A DNA stretch of 64,000 bases, taken from NCBI GenBank assembly GCA_964400515.1, contig CAYNTJ010000008.1, forward strand, positions 48,944-112,943, in the 5' to 3' direction. Under the pieces are notes generated by a model. The model was given only the letters and a program-made list of their open reading frames with translations, did not search any database and had not been told where the DNA came from. Positions 27,623-36,029 of this stretch are shown piece by piece (positions within the stretch are counted from its first letter, which is position 1; each line of letters starts with the position of its first letter). The DNA comes from JAAYHV01 sp964400515 (GTDB taxonomy: Bacteria > Bacillota > Clostridia > Peptostreptococcales > Anaerovoracaceae). Both the position numbers and the translations under genes were made by a program.

Positions 27623-27957
27623 TTTTCCAACTCTTTCGTTCTATAAATTGCATTTTTTATAGATTTTTCTACTTCACAGCACTTAGTATCGTTTATCGTA
27701 TTTCGAGCCACTAATATTATATCGTATCCTGAAGCTAAATTTAAATTTAAATTTTTATATGCTTCCTTCATCAATCTTCTGGCTCTATTTCTTTTTACGC
27801 TGTTTCCAACTTTTTTACTAGCTAAAAACGCTATTCTATTATATGAATAATCATTTTTTCCATATAATAAAACTATCAGCTTGTCACTTTTAGATTTCCC
27901 GTTTTTATAAACCTTTTGAAAATCTCTTTGGTTTCTTAAAACATGTTTATATAACAT
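27619..27957 (-). CDS. rnpA: Ribonuclease P protein component
   Basis: RnpA is the protein subunit of RNase P, which trims tRNA 5' ends. The family pattern LRNQRDFQKVYKNGKS at the N-terminus and KKVGNSVKRNRARRLMKEAYK (the RNR motif) are clear. The chosen ATG gives a normal 112-aa protein and lies 4 nt after the rpmH stop, so translation is probably coupled; it has no good Shine-Dalgarno of its own. An in-frame ATG 18 codons upstream (28011), inside rpmH with GGAAG before it, would add an acidic extension read from the rpmH sequence. Confidence 0.92.
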   Translation of the reverse strand: MLYKHVLRNQRDFQKVYKNGKSKSDKLIVLLYGKNDYSYNRIAFLASKKVGNSVKRNRARRLMKEAYKNLNLNLASGYDIILVARNTINDTKCCEVEKSIKNAIYRTKELEK

Positions 27958-27961
27958 ATTA

Positions 27962-28096
27962 TTAAGCAGATAAGCTTTTTCTTCCTCTAGCTCTTCTTCT
28001 TTTAAGAACATTTCTTCCGTTTTTTGTGCTCATTCTTTTTCTGAAGCCATGTTCTTTCATTCTTTGCCTTTTTTTAGGCTGATATGTTTGTTTCAT
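27962..28096 (-). CDS. rpmH: 50S ribosomal protein L34
   Basis: A 44-aa highly basic protein beginning MKQTYQPKKRQRMKEHGF, with RKRMSTKNGRNVL and a C-terminal RARGRKSLSA. This matches L34 over its whole length. AGGAGG lies upstream of the ATG. It is the first gene left of the origin and heads the rpmH-rnpA-yidD-yidC-khpB operon, driven by a near-consensus promoter 57 nt upstream. Confidence 0.97.
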   Translation of the reverse strand: MKQTYQPKKRQRMKEHGFRKRMSTKNGRNVLKRRRARGRKSLSA

Positions 28097-28152
28097 TTTT
28101 TACCTCCTCTTTATTGCGCAGTCTAAATTCCAATCTGCACATATGCCATAAT

Positions 28153-28181
28153 ATTATACTAACTTGAACTTATATTGTCAA
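28153..28181 (-). promoter_or_regulatory. Sigma-A promoter of rpmH
   Basis: On the minus strand TTGACA, a 17-bp spacer and TATAAT match the vegetative consensus at all twelve bases. It reads toward rpmH, leaving a leader of about 50 nt. Confidence 0.9.
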
Positions 28182-28277
28182 CTATGCTATTATATATATC
28201 TGTCTATAATTGATTATAATTAATATTTATTAATTTATTTAATTATTTTAATCTACATTTTGTTATTTTTAAACCAC

Positions 28278-28363
28278 TTATGCACAAAGTTATCCATACC
28301 TTGTGGATAACTTTTAATAATTAGCATTTTTACAATATATTTATTCCTTGTAAATGTGGATAA
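28278..28363. other. oriC DnaA-box cluster upstream of dnaA
   Basis: The rpmH-dnaA gap (about 308 bp) carries four 9-mers close to the DnaA box TTATNCACA: TTATGCACA at 28278, TTATCCATA at 28290 (one mismatch), and TGTGGATAA (reverse box) at 28302 and 28355. The sequence around 28190-28260 is almost pure A/T. The rest of the gap holds the rpmH and dnaA promoters. This is the upstream half of a bipartite Firmicute origin and an autoregulation region for dnaA. Confidence 0.88.
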
Positions 28364-28376
28364 CATTATGTAAAAT
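28348..28376 (+). promoter_or_regulatory. dnaA promoter overlapped by a DnaA box
   Basis: TTGTAA, a 17-bp spacer and TAAAAT. A reverse DnaA box TGTGGATAA (28355-28363) lies inside the spacer, so bound DnaA would block RNA polymerase. Autorepression is inference from position. Confidence 0.7.
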
Positions 28377-28404
28377 AGATATATAAAATTACTAGGAGAA
28401 TAAT

Positions 28405-29748
28405 GTGAATACTAATAAAGTTTGGAAAGAAGTTCTAACTATAATTGAAAATAATACTACACCTATTAGCTTTGATACTTGGATCAAGCCTATTTTTGTG
28501 TATAAAATAGATAATGATTTAAAAATAGTTTATTTATCCACAGGTGAAGATTATATTATTAAAATTGTTAAAAATCGCTACATTCACCTATTAGAACAGA
28601 GTTTTAAAGATGTTTTACAGGAAAATTATAAGGTTGTAATTAAATTAAATGAGGATTATAAAAAAAATGAACCTTCTGAAAAGAAAAAGGTGGTTAATAA
28701 GAATATTTTTAATAAAGATAAGATTTTTAATCCCAGATTAAATTTTGATAATTTTGTAGTGGGAAACAGTAATAAATACGCCCATGCAGCTTCCCTTGCA
28801 GTGGCAGAATCCCCTTCAGAAACCTATAATCCTTTATTTATATATGGTGGTTCTGGTTTAGGAAAAACACATCTAATGCATGCTATCGGTACATTTTTAA
28901 TAGAAAATAATGCAGATATAAATGTTTTATATGTTTCTTCTGAAATGTTTACAAATGAGTTTATAAAAGCTCTATCTGAAAACAAAACAAGGGAATTTAA
29001 AAATAAATATAGGAAAGTTGACGTTTTATTAATTGATGATATTCAATTTTTAGAAGGTAAAAGTAGAATGCAAGAGGAATTTTTCTATACTTTTAATGCT
29101 TTATATGAGGCAAATAAACAGATAGTAATCACCAGTGACAGATCCCCTAATAATCTTGTTAATTTAGAAGAAAGGCTTAGATCCAGATTCTCTTGGAATC
29201 TGATAGCTGATTTACAGCCGGCTGATTATGAAACCAGAGTAGCTATTTTAAGAAAAAAAGCTGAAACAAGCGGTTTGGAAATAACTGATAATCTATATGA
29301 TGTATGTTGCTTAATAGCTGAAAAAATAACTAATAATATTAGAGAATTAGAAGGAGCTTTTACAAGAGTTGTAAGCTTTTCAACCCTTCTAGATGAGGAA
29401 ATTAATGTTCCTTTTGCTAAAGGCTTACTCAAAGATATCTTTAATAATCCAGAATTAACAATAAGGCCGGAAAAGATAAAAAAAGAGGTTGCTAAATATT
29501 ATAAAATAAAATTAACAGACCTGGATTCAAAGAAGAGATCTAATAATATTGCTTATCCAAGACAAATTGCAATGTATTTATGTAGAAATATGACAGATTT
29601 ATCTCTTCCTAATATAGGTAAATTATTTGGAGGTAAACATTATTCAACAGTTATTCATTCATGTGATAAAATACAAAAAGAAATAGCAACAAATCCTGAA
29701 TTAAAAAGTAGTGTTGAAGAATTAAAGAAAGTTATAAATGATAATTAA
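28405..29748 (+). CDS. dnaA: Chromosomal replication initiator protein DnaA
   Basis: DnaA opens oriC and recruits the helicase. Domain I (about 1-75) is followed by a short linker (about 76-110). The AAA+ domain has NPLFIYGGSGLGKTHLMHAIG (Walker A) and VDVLLIDDIQFLEGK (Walker B). Domain IV, with YPRQIAMYLCRNMTDLSLPNIG and GGKHYSTVIHS, reads DnaA boxes. At 447 aa it is normal. The start is GTG, with AGGAG 7 nt upstream; an overlapping ATG two bases earlier is out of frame. Confidence 0.98.
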   Translation: MNTNKVWKEVLTIIENNTTPISFDTWIKPIFVYKIDNDLKIVYLSTGEDYIIKIVKNRYIHLLEQSFKDVLQENYKVVIKLNEDYKKNEPSEKKKVVNKNIFNKDKIFNPRLNFDNFVVGNSNKYAHAASLAVAESPSETYNPLFIYGGSGLGKTHLMHAIGTFLIENNADINVLYVSSEMFTNEFIKALSENKTREFKNKYRKVDVLLIDDIQFLEGKSRMQEEFFYTFNALYEANKQIVITSDRSPNNLVNLEERLRSRFSWNLIADLQPADYETRVAILRKKAETSGLEITDNLYDVCCLIAEKITNNIRELEGAFTRVVSFSTLLDEEINVPFAKGLLKDIFNNPELTIRPEKIKKEVAKYYKIKLTDLDSKKRSNNIAYPRQIAMYLCRNMTDLSLPNIGKLFGGKHYSTVIHSCDKIQKEIATNPELKSSVEELKKVINDN

Positions 29749-29828
29749 CATTTTATTTTCTTTATTCAACATGTTTTTAATATGATTTTAATTAATAATT
29801 ATTACTCATTTTTAAAGCATTAAATAAG

Positions 29829-29880
29829 TTTTCCACAGTTTCAACACCCCCTACTACTAAAACTACTATAATTAATATAT
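29829..29880 (+). other. Probable oriC unwinding element with DnaA-trios (dnaA-dnaN gap)
   Basis: In order: TTTTCCACA (one mismatch to a DnaA box) at 29829, a C-run CACCCCC at 29845-29851, TACTACTAAAACTACTA (DnaA-trio-like TAC/CTA repeats) from 29852, then pure A/T to 29880. This order of box, GC-rich clamp, trios and AT-rich duplex is that described for the basal unwinding system of Bacillus subtilis. Function is inferred from this match. The remaining 80 bp after dnaA show nothing recognisable. Confidence 0.8.
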
Positions 29881-29898
29881 ATATAAAGGAGTTATGAT

Positions 29899-31005
29899 AT
29901 GAAATTTAATTGTAATCAATCAATATTATCTAAGACATTAAACATTGTTTCTAAAGCAGTACCCACAAGAACAACTTCTAAAATTATGGAGGGTATTTTA
30001 ATTATTACCAAGGATAATAAATTAGTATTATCAGCTACAGACACTAATATACTGATAGAAGAAACAATAGAAGCTGAAATTTTAGAAGAAGGCGAAGTTG
30101 TAATTCCATCTAAGCTTTTTACTAACATTATAAGAATGCTTCCAAATGAAAATGTTTCAATAATATTTAATGAAGAAACAAAGGAAATTAGTGTAGATTG
30201 CAAAAATTCAACTTCTAAAATAATAGGTTTTTCATCTGATGAATATCCTAAAATTAAAACTGAAAACATTAATAATAATATTAGATTAGAAAAAGAGCTT
30301 TTTAAAAGCATGATTCAAAAAACAGCTTTTTCTGCCAGTGTTGAAGACTCAAAGGGAGTACTTACAGGTATACTTTTAGAAATAAGTGAAAACGAAATAA
30401 AAATGGTTGCTATAGATGGCTTTAGAATGGCTATAAATAAAAATGAAGTAATAAGTAATGAAAGAACTGAAGTTATAGTTCCCGCCAGGCTTTTACTGGA
30501 TGTAAGTAAAATAATTAATACAGAAAGTGATAATCAATTTATAGAAATTAAGACCAATGAGAATAAAATAGTATTAATTTTTGATAATACAAAAGTAATA
30601 ATAAATTTATTAAACGGAGATTTTATTAAATACAGTAATATAATACCTAAAAACAATGATATAAATATAAGGGTTATAAAAAACGATTTGGCAGAGAGTA
30701 TAGAAAGAGCAGCTATATTAACAAATGAGCAAAATCATAATTTAATAAAATTTAGAATAAATGATAAGGAAATGGAATTAACTTCCCTTTCTGAAATAGG
30801 AAAAATTAATGAAAAAGTTGAAATAATAAAAGATGGTCCTGATATTGAAATAGGATTTAATTCAAGATATTTAATTGATCTTCTTAAAGTAATTGAAGAT
30901 GAAGAAATAATGATATATATGACCAATAGTGTAAGTCCTTGTTTGATTAAACCGTTAACAGGGGATAAATATATATATCTAATACTTCCTGTAAGAATTA
31001 ATTAA
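29899..31005 (+). CDS. dnaN: DNA polymerase III beta subunit (sliding clamp)
   Basis: DnaN forms the dimeric clamp that tethers DNA polymerase III. The start MKFNCNQSILSKTLNIVSKA and three repeated clamp domains of about 120 residues are evident. GVLTGILLEI and IDGFRMAI lie in the second domain. The C-terminus PCLIKPLTGDKYIYLILPVR is the typical last strand. At 368 aa it is full length. AAGGAG lies upstream of the ATG. It immediately precedes recF by one base; the small S4-domain gene often found between them is missing. Confidence 0.97.
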   Translation: MKFNCNQSILSKTLNIVSKAVPTRTTSKIMEGILIITKDNKLVLSATDTNILIEETIEAEILEEGEVVIPSKLFTNIIRMLPNENVSIIFNEETKEISVDCKNSTSKIIGFSSDEYPKIKTENINNNIRLEKELFKSMIQKTAFSASVEDSKGVLTGILLEISENEIKMVAIDGFRMAINKNEVISNERTEVIVPARLLLDVSKIINTESDNQFIEIKTNENKIVLIFDNTKVIINLLNGDFIKYSNIIPKNNDINIRVIKNDLAESIERAAILTNEQNHNLIKFRINDKEMELTSLSEIGKINEKVEIIKDGPDIEIGFNSRYLIDLLKVIEDEEIMIYMTNSVSPCLIKPLTGDKYIYLILPVRIN

Positions 31006-31006
31006 T

Positions 31007-32089
31007 ATGATTATAAAAAATATATATTTAGAAAATTATAGAAATTACAATAAATTAAATCTTAGTTTTAATAAAAATATAAATATCTTCATCGGTAATA
31101 ATGCTCAAGGTAAAACTAATTTATTAGAAGCTATTTATTTAAGCTCAATGGCCAAGTCTTTCAGAACCAATAATTCCGGAGAGTTGGTTAATTTTAATTG
31201 TGATTATTCAAAAATAATAATTAATGCATTAGAGGAAGATATAGATAAAAAAATAGAAATAGTAATAAATAAAAATTCTAAAAAAAGTATTAAAAAAGAC
31301 GGAAAAACCATTAATAAAATATCAGAGCTTTTGAATAATGTAAGGGTAGTTATTTTTTCACCGGATGACCTTGATATTGTTAAAAGTGATCCTTCTATAA
31401 GAAGGGATTTTATTAACCGGGAACTTTGTCAATTAAAACCTAACTACTATAACGCTTTAATAAACTATAATAAACTTATTAAACAAAAAAATATTCTATT
31501 AAAAGATATAAATAAAGACATTAATCTTTTAGATATATTAGATACTCAAATTTCAAAATATGGAGCTTTGATAGTTAAATATAGAAAATTATTTTGTTGT
31601 GAACTCGATTATATAAGTAAAAGAATACAAAATGATTTAACTAAAGGAAAAGAAAATATAGAAATTAAATATTTAAGTAATATTGAAAATTTAAAAGAGG
31701 AAGAAATATATAACAAAATATTAAATAACCGAAATAAAGAAATAGAAAAAGGCTATTCTATAATTGGCCCCCACAGAGATGATTTTGATATATTCATTAA
31801 TAGTATTAATGTTAAAAAGTATGGATCACAAGGACAGCAAAGAACTTGTGCTTTAACAATAAAGTTATCTGAAATAGAAATAATTAAAAAAGAAACAGGA
31901 ACAGAACCAATCTTATTATTAGATGATGTATTATCAGAATTAGATAACGAAAGACAGAATTTATTAATAGAAAAAATTAGTGATATTCAGTTATTTATAA
32001 CAACTACTGAAATTCCTTGGCAGTATAAAGAAAAAAAGGATATTAACATTGTAAAAATAAAGGAAGGAAAAATAATAGACATGGATTAA
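31007..32089 (+). CDS. recF: DNA replication and repair protein RecF
   Basis: RecF is an SMC-like ATPase that helps load RecA at gaps. LENYRNYNKLNLSF and FIGNNAQGKTNLLEAIYL (Walker A) open it. YGSQGQQRTCALTIKL is the signature motif, and EPILLLDDVLSELDNERQ is Walker B plus D-loop. Length of 360 aa is normal. The start is next to the dnaN stop and lacks a strong separate ribosome binding site, suggesting coupled translation. Downstream, in place of the usual gyrB, a minus-strand methionine operon converges on it. Confidence 0.96.
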   Translation: MIIKNIYLENYRNYNKLNLSFNKNINIFIGNNAQGKTNLLEAIYLSSMAKSFRTNNSGELVNFNCDYSKIIINALEEDIDKKIEIVINKNSKKSIKKDGKTINKISELLNNVRVVIFSPDDLDIVKSDPSIRRDFINRELCQLKPNYYNALINYNKLIKQKNILLKDINKDINLLDILDTQISKYGALIVKYRKLFCCELDYISKRIQNDLTKGKENIEIKYLSNIENLKEEEIYNKILNNRNKEIEKGYSIIGPHRDDFDIFINSINVKKYGSQGQQRTCALTIKLSEIEIIKKETGTEPILLLDDVLSELDNERQNLLIEKISDIQLFITTTEIPWQYKEKKDINIVKIKEGKIIDMD

Positions 32090-32100
32090 CCATGTCTATT
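32074..32100. terminator. Shared hairpin at recF/metH convergent ends
   Basis: AATAGACATGG and CCATGTCTATT form a perfect 11-bp stem around ATTAA. The recF stop codon lies in the loop and the metH stop codon lies in the right arm. On the minus strand the stem is followed by ATTTTTCC, so it best fits an intrinsic terminator for the methionine operon; on the plus strand the tail is only TTGAATAT. Confidence 0.72.
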
Positions 32101-34468
32101 TGAATATCATATTAGCTATTTCCGCGGTTTCTCTTGCATCTTTACAATAATAATCAGCATTTATTTCCAATGCATATTCAGGAGTTAAAACAGCTCCGCC
32201 AACCAGTATTTTACAATCTAACTTTTCTTCTCTTATTTTACTTATAGTTTCCTGCATATTTATTACCGTTGTTGTCATTAATGCACTTAATCCCACCAGC
32301 TTAATTTTCTCTTCTTTTATTTTTGAAATTATTTTTTCAGTAGGAACATCCTTTCCCAAATCAATGACATCATATCCATAATTTTCCAAGATAACCTTTA
32401 CAATATTTTTACCGATATCATGGATATCTCCCCTTACTGTTGCTATTAATATTTTGTCACTTTTAAAATCAAAATTACCTTCCTCTTTAATTTTTGATTT
32501 AATAATATCAAAGGCTATTTTAACAGTTTCCGCAGATCTAATTAGCTGGGGCAAATATATTTTTCCGACATTATATAAATTTCCAACCTCATCCAAGGAA
32601 GGAATAATATATTTATCTACTAAATAAAGGGGTTCATTTAATTTTAATAATTCATTAGTTACACTTTCTATTTCATCTTTTAAACCATTTTTAATTATAG
32701 TATTCATATCTTTAACATTATTTATAATAGGTTTTTCTTGATTATCAACAGATTTTATCGAGTCCATGTAATTAATATAATCATTTGATTCAATGTCTAA
32801 ATTATTTAACACCTCAAAAGATTTAATAAGAGCAACTATATCTTCAGCGGTGGAATCTGTTATAGGGGCATCAAGGCCATAGGAAAGAGCCATTAATAAA
32901 AATGATTTATTAAGCATATGTCTATTCGGTAAACCAAAGGAAACATTACTTGTTCCTAAGGTTGTTTTCACATTATATTTTTCTTTAACTTTCTTGATAG
33001 CCTTTAGGGTTTCCAATACTCCCTGTTGCTGTGCCGAAGCTGTTAATACAAGATTATCTATTATTATTCTTTCTTCATCGATGCCATATTTTTTAGCTTC
33101 ATTAATAATTTTATCAGCTATAGACAGACGTTTTTCGCAACTATCAGGAATTCCATCTTCATCTAAGGTTAATGCTACAAGGGAGGCACCATACTTTTTA
33201 GCTATCGGAAAAACAGCATCCATAATATTTTGTTTTCCGTTAACAGAATTTATTATTGCTTTACCGTTATAATATCTACAGGCCGCCTCTAAAACCTCAG
33301 TTTTTGAACTATCTATTTGTAAAGGAGTATTAACAACCCCGTCTAATTCCTTTAATAATTCCAACATAATAGATTTTTCATCTATGCCGGGTAAACCAAT
33401 ATTAATATCTAAAATATCTGAGCCGCTATTTGATTGATTTATGGCTTCATTAATTATGAATTCCAATTTATGATCGTTTAAAGCTTCTTTAATTTTTTTC
33501 TTACCTGTAGGATTTATTCTTTCTCCTATAATTTTAATTCTACCGTCAATATAAACAGATTTTGTAGAAGAACAGGCCACAGTTTTCCTTTTTATATTTC
33601 GAGGAACAACAGGCATTTTACCATAGGTATTATAAATAAGTTTGGTAAAGGTGGGGTCTGATCCACAACAGCTACCCACTATTGCCACACCCTTTTCCAT
33701 TAACGGCTTTAATTGTTCCACATATTCTTCTTTAGTTAATTTAAATATTGTTTCCCCATTTTCCAAAACGGGAAGTCCGGCATTAGGTTGTATCATGACT
33801 GGCAAAAGTGAAGTTTCTAAAATTTCTTCTACTATGGGAGCAATTTCTTTAGGTCCCAGAGAACAGTTTACTCCCAGCACATCTATTCCCAAATCCTGTG
33901 CCACATTAACAAAGGTTTTAGGATCAGTTCCGGTTAGAGTTCTACCATTATCCTGGAATGTCATAGTACAAAAAACAGGTAAATCTGAGTTTTCCTTACA
34001 AGCCAATATGGCAGCTCTTGTTTCTTGTAAATCAGAAAAAGTCTCCAATAGAATAACATCAGCTCCGGCAGTAGTTCCCGCTACTACTTGTTCTTTAAAG
34101 ACGTTATAAGCCTCATCAAATGTTAAATTGCCAATTGGTTCTAATAATTTACCCGTGGAACTCAAACCCAAAGCAATCAATTGTGTTGTTCTGATAGCTT
34201 TTATATTGTTTACAGCCGCCGAAATAACCTCACTTACCGTATAGGGAGTATCCTTTAATTTAAAAGAATTGGATCCAAAGGTATTAGTTGTAATTATGTC
34301 AGCCCCTGCATCGATGTATGCCTTATGAATATTTTTTACAATATCAGGCTTTTCGATGTTATAAATATCCGGAAGTTCACCCCCCGCTAAACCTTCTCGT
34401 TGTAACATGGTTCCCATGGCACCATCAAATACTATTACCTTTTTATTTAATACTTTTTTTAATTCCAC
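32096..34468 (-). CDS. metH: Cobalamin-dependent methionine synthase (catalytic core without reactivation domain)
   Basis: MetH methylates homocysteine from 5-methyl-THF through cobalamin. Domain order: homocysteine S-methyltransferase (about 1-290, zinc ligands in GVNCSLGP and VGSCCGSDP), pterin-binding barrel (about 310-560), B12 cap (about 590-670) and B12-binding domain (670-790) with ATVRGDIHDIGKNIV, the DxHxxG cobalt-ligand motif. At 790 aa it lacks the AdoMet-dependent reactivation domain of the 1200-aa E. coli enzyme; that domain is encoded by the preceding gene. It is last in the SAM-riboswitch operon and overlaps the activation-domain gene by about 26 nt. Confidence 0.96.
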   Translation of the reverse strand: MELKKVLNKKVIVFDGAMGTMLQREGLAGGELPDIYNIEKPDIVKNIHKAYIDAGADIITTNTFGSNSFKLKDTPYTVSEVISAAVNNIKAIRTTQLIALGLSSTGKLLEPIGNLTFDEAYNVFKEQVVAGTTAGADVILLETFSDLQETRAAILACKENSDLPVFCTMTFQDNGRTLTGTDPKTFVNVAQDLGIDVLGVNCSLGPKEIAPIVEEILETSLLPVMIQPNAGLPVLENGETIFKLTKEEYVEQLKPLMEKGVAIVGSCCGSDPTFTKLIYNTYGKMPVVPRNIKRKTVACSSTKSVYIDGRIKIIGERINPTGKKKIKEALNDHKLEFIINEAINQSNSGSDILDINIGLPGIDEKSIMLELLKELDGVVNTPLQIDSSKTEVLEAACRYYNGKAIINSVNGKQNIMDAVFPIAKKYGASLVALTLDEDGIPDSCEKRLSIADKIINEAKKYGIDEERIIIDNLVLTASAQQQGVLETLKAIKKVKEKYNVKTTLGTSNVSFGLPNRHMLNKSFLLMALSYGLDAPITDSTAEDIVALIKSFEVLNNLDIESNDYINYMDSIKSVDNQEKPIINNVKDMNTIIKNGLKDEIESVTNELLKLNEPLYLVDKYIIPSLDEVGNLYNVGKIYLPQLIRSAETVKIAFDIIKSKIKEEGNFDFKSDKILIATVRGDIHDIGKNIVKVILENYGYDVIDLGKDVPTEKIISKIKEEKIKLVGLSALMTTTVINMQETISKIREEKLDCKILVGGAVLTPEYALEINADYYCKDARETAEIANMIFK

Positions 34469-35117
34469 AAAATTTTCCTTCCTTTCTTAAAGTGCATGTG
34501 TCATATAATTTACAAGTATCACACAACTTTTTCTCGCTTATCCATGGAGTATTTTGTATACCTATGAAAGCAGTTATTGATTTCCTTGGTATTAATAAAT
34601 AATTTTCATTTGTCGTTAATCCAATCTTTTTTTGAGCCTGTAATAAGTCAAGGATCTTAGGCTGTACATCCAATTGTAAATCGCCATATCCCGGGCTGTA
34701 TCTCATTGTCAAATATGGATATTTATTCTTTAAATCCTCGTTTAATTCATTTAGGTATTCTTCAATATATGCTGCGGCTAAAGAATCGAATATAATTCCG
34801 TCAGAAATATTAAAACGAGAATATCTTCTTAATTTATTTTCCACCAAAGATCCTAAGGTGCAGGCTATTAAAATACAGTGGTTGGAAGCAGATAGAAGTT
34901 CACTCAGGTCTTTACTTTTAACTTTAAATATAGTGTTTTTAAATATAACAAAATTTTCCTCTAGTGACACTTCATATATATTATAGACATGAAGGGGAGT
35001 TATTGAAGTTTTCAAATCTTGAAGCATATTATTTAATTTTTCTTCTGTCACCTCATCCATAAGCTCCAGTGAACCTAAATAATGTCTGGCAACGGAAAGT
35101 ATCTTTGAATCTTCCAT
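34443..35117 (-). CDS. Stand-alone methionine synthase reactivation domain
   Basis: A 224-aa protein similar to the C-terminal activation domain of MetH, which uses SAM and an electron donor to rescue inactive cob(II)alamin. The SAM-binding signature RYSPGYGDLQLDVQ (about 160-173) is present, as is FIGIQNT further on. The C-terminus carries CDTC-5-C-8-C, cysteines suggestive of an iron-sulfur or zinc site and absent from E. coli MetH; this could serve in reduction, which is inference. It lies between metF and metH and overlaps metH, which supports pairing. Confidence 0.9.
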   Translation of the reverse strand: MEDSKILSVARHYLGSLELMDEVTEEKLNNMLQDLKTSITPLHVYNIYEVSLEENFVIFKNTIFKVKSKDLSELLSASNHCILIACTLGSLVENKLRRYSRFNISDGIIFDSLAAAYIEEYLNELNEDLKNKYPYLTMRYSPGYGDLQLDVQPKILDLLQAQKKIGLTTNENYLLIPRKSITAFIGIQNTPWISEKKLCDTCKLYDTCTLRKEGKFCGIKKSIK

Positions 35118-35118
35118 A

Positions 35119-36009
35119 TTAAATTTCTTCCGTAAGTACCTTTCTTATTTTGGAAATATTACTTATTATTTCCCTGGTAGTTTCAGGCTTATTCATTGTA
35201 TATATATGAATTCCGTCTATACCCCAGGATAATAAGTCTATTATTTGTTCTGTGGCATAGGCAGTTCCTGCTTCCTTTAAGGCTTCCTTGTTGTGCTCAT
35301 ACTTATCAAGAATTCGTTTTAGCTTAGGTGGAATACTGCAACCGGACAATTGTACTATCTTGTTTATTTGATTGACATTTAGAACAGGCAAAATACCTGC
35401 AGATACCGGAACCTTTATTCCCATCAAATCCAATTTTTCCATAAATTGGAAAAATAGTTCATTATCAAAAAACAATTGTGTGATTAAAAAGTCAACGGAG
35501 CCATCCACCTTTTCCTTTAGATACTTCAAATCATCAGACTTGCTTTTTGCTTCAATATGACCTTCCGGATAACAAGCTGCACCTATTGAAAAGGTTTCTG
35601 TTGCTTTAATTCTGTCTATTAAATCCTTGGCATATTTGAAATGCAAAGGATCCGGAAAATCAAAATCAGGATCATTAGGAATATCCCCCCTCATTGCTAA
35701 AATATTTTCCACATTATGATCCTTTAAGGTTGTCAATATTTCATCTATTTCATTTTTTGTACTTGAAACACAGGTTAGATGTGCCAAGGCCTCAATATGA
35801 TATTTATTTTTAATTGTTGAAGCAATTTCTACTGTTCTGTCCTTAGAACTACCCCCGGCTCCATAGGTTACGCTCATATAATCGGGTTTTAAATCTTTTA
35901 ATGCTTCAATCGTATTATATATTGATTCAATAGGGTAATCCTTTTTTGGAGGAAAAATTTCAAATGAAATAACGGGTTTCTTTTTACTGTAAATATCTTT
36001 AATTAACAT
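35119..36009 (-). CDS. metF: 5,10-Methylenetetrahydrofolate reductase
   Basis: MetF makes 5-methyl-THF, the methyl donor for MetH. The TIM-barrel flavoprotein begins with PVISFEIFPPKKDYP. It has YMSVTYGAGGSSKD (FAD/folate region), AHLTCVSSTKNEI and FLITQLFFDN. At 296 aa it is normal for the short bacterial form. It is one base from the activation-domain gene and 20 nt after the UPF0280 gene. No MetV-type partner gene is adjacent, so the enzyme may be NAD(P)H-dependent, though electron supply by a ferredoxin cannot be excluded. Confidence 0.95.
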   Translation of the reverse strand: MLIKDIYSKKKPVISFEIFPPKKDYPIESIYNTIEALKDLKPDYMSVTYGAGGSSKDRTVEIASTIKNKYHIEALAHLTCVSSTKNEIDEILTTLKDHNVENILAMRGDIPNDPDFDFPDPLHFKYAKDLIDRIKATETFSIGAACYPEGHIEAKSKSDDLKYLKEKVDGSVDFLITQLFFDNELFFQFMEKLDLMGIKVPVSAGILPVLNVNQINKIVQLSGCSIPPKLKRILDKYEHNKEALKEAGTAYATEQIIDLLSWGIDGIHIYTMNKPETTREIISNISKIRKVLTEEI

Positions 36010-36029
36010 TAATAGTTCCTTTCATGGTG

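Noticed and set aside
28403..28405. ATG at the dnaA start
   Set aside because: It is out of frame with DnaA; the GTG at 28405 opens the correct frame.
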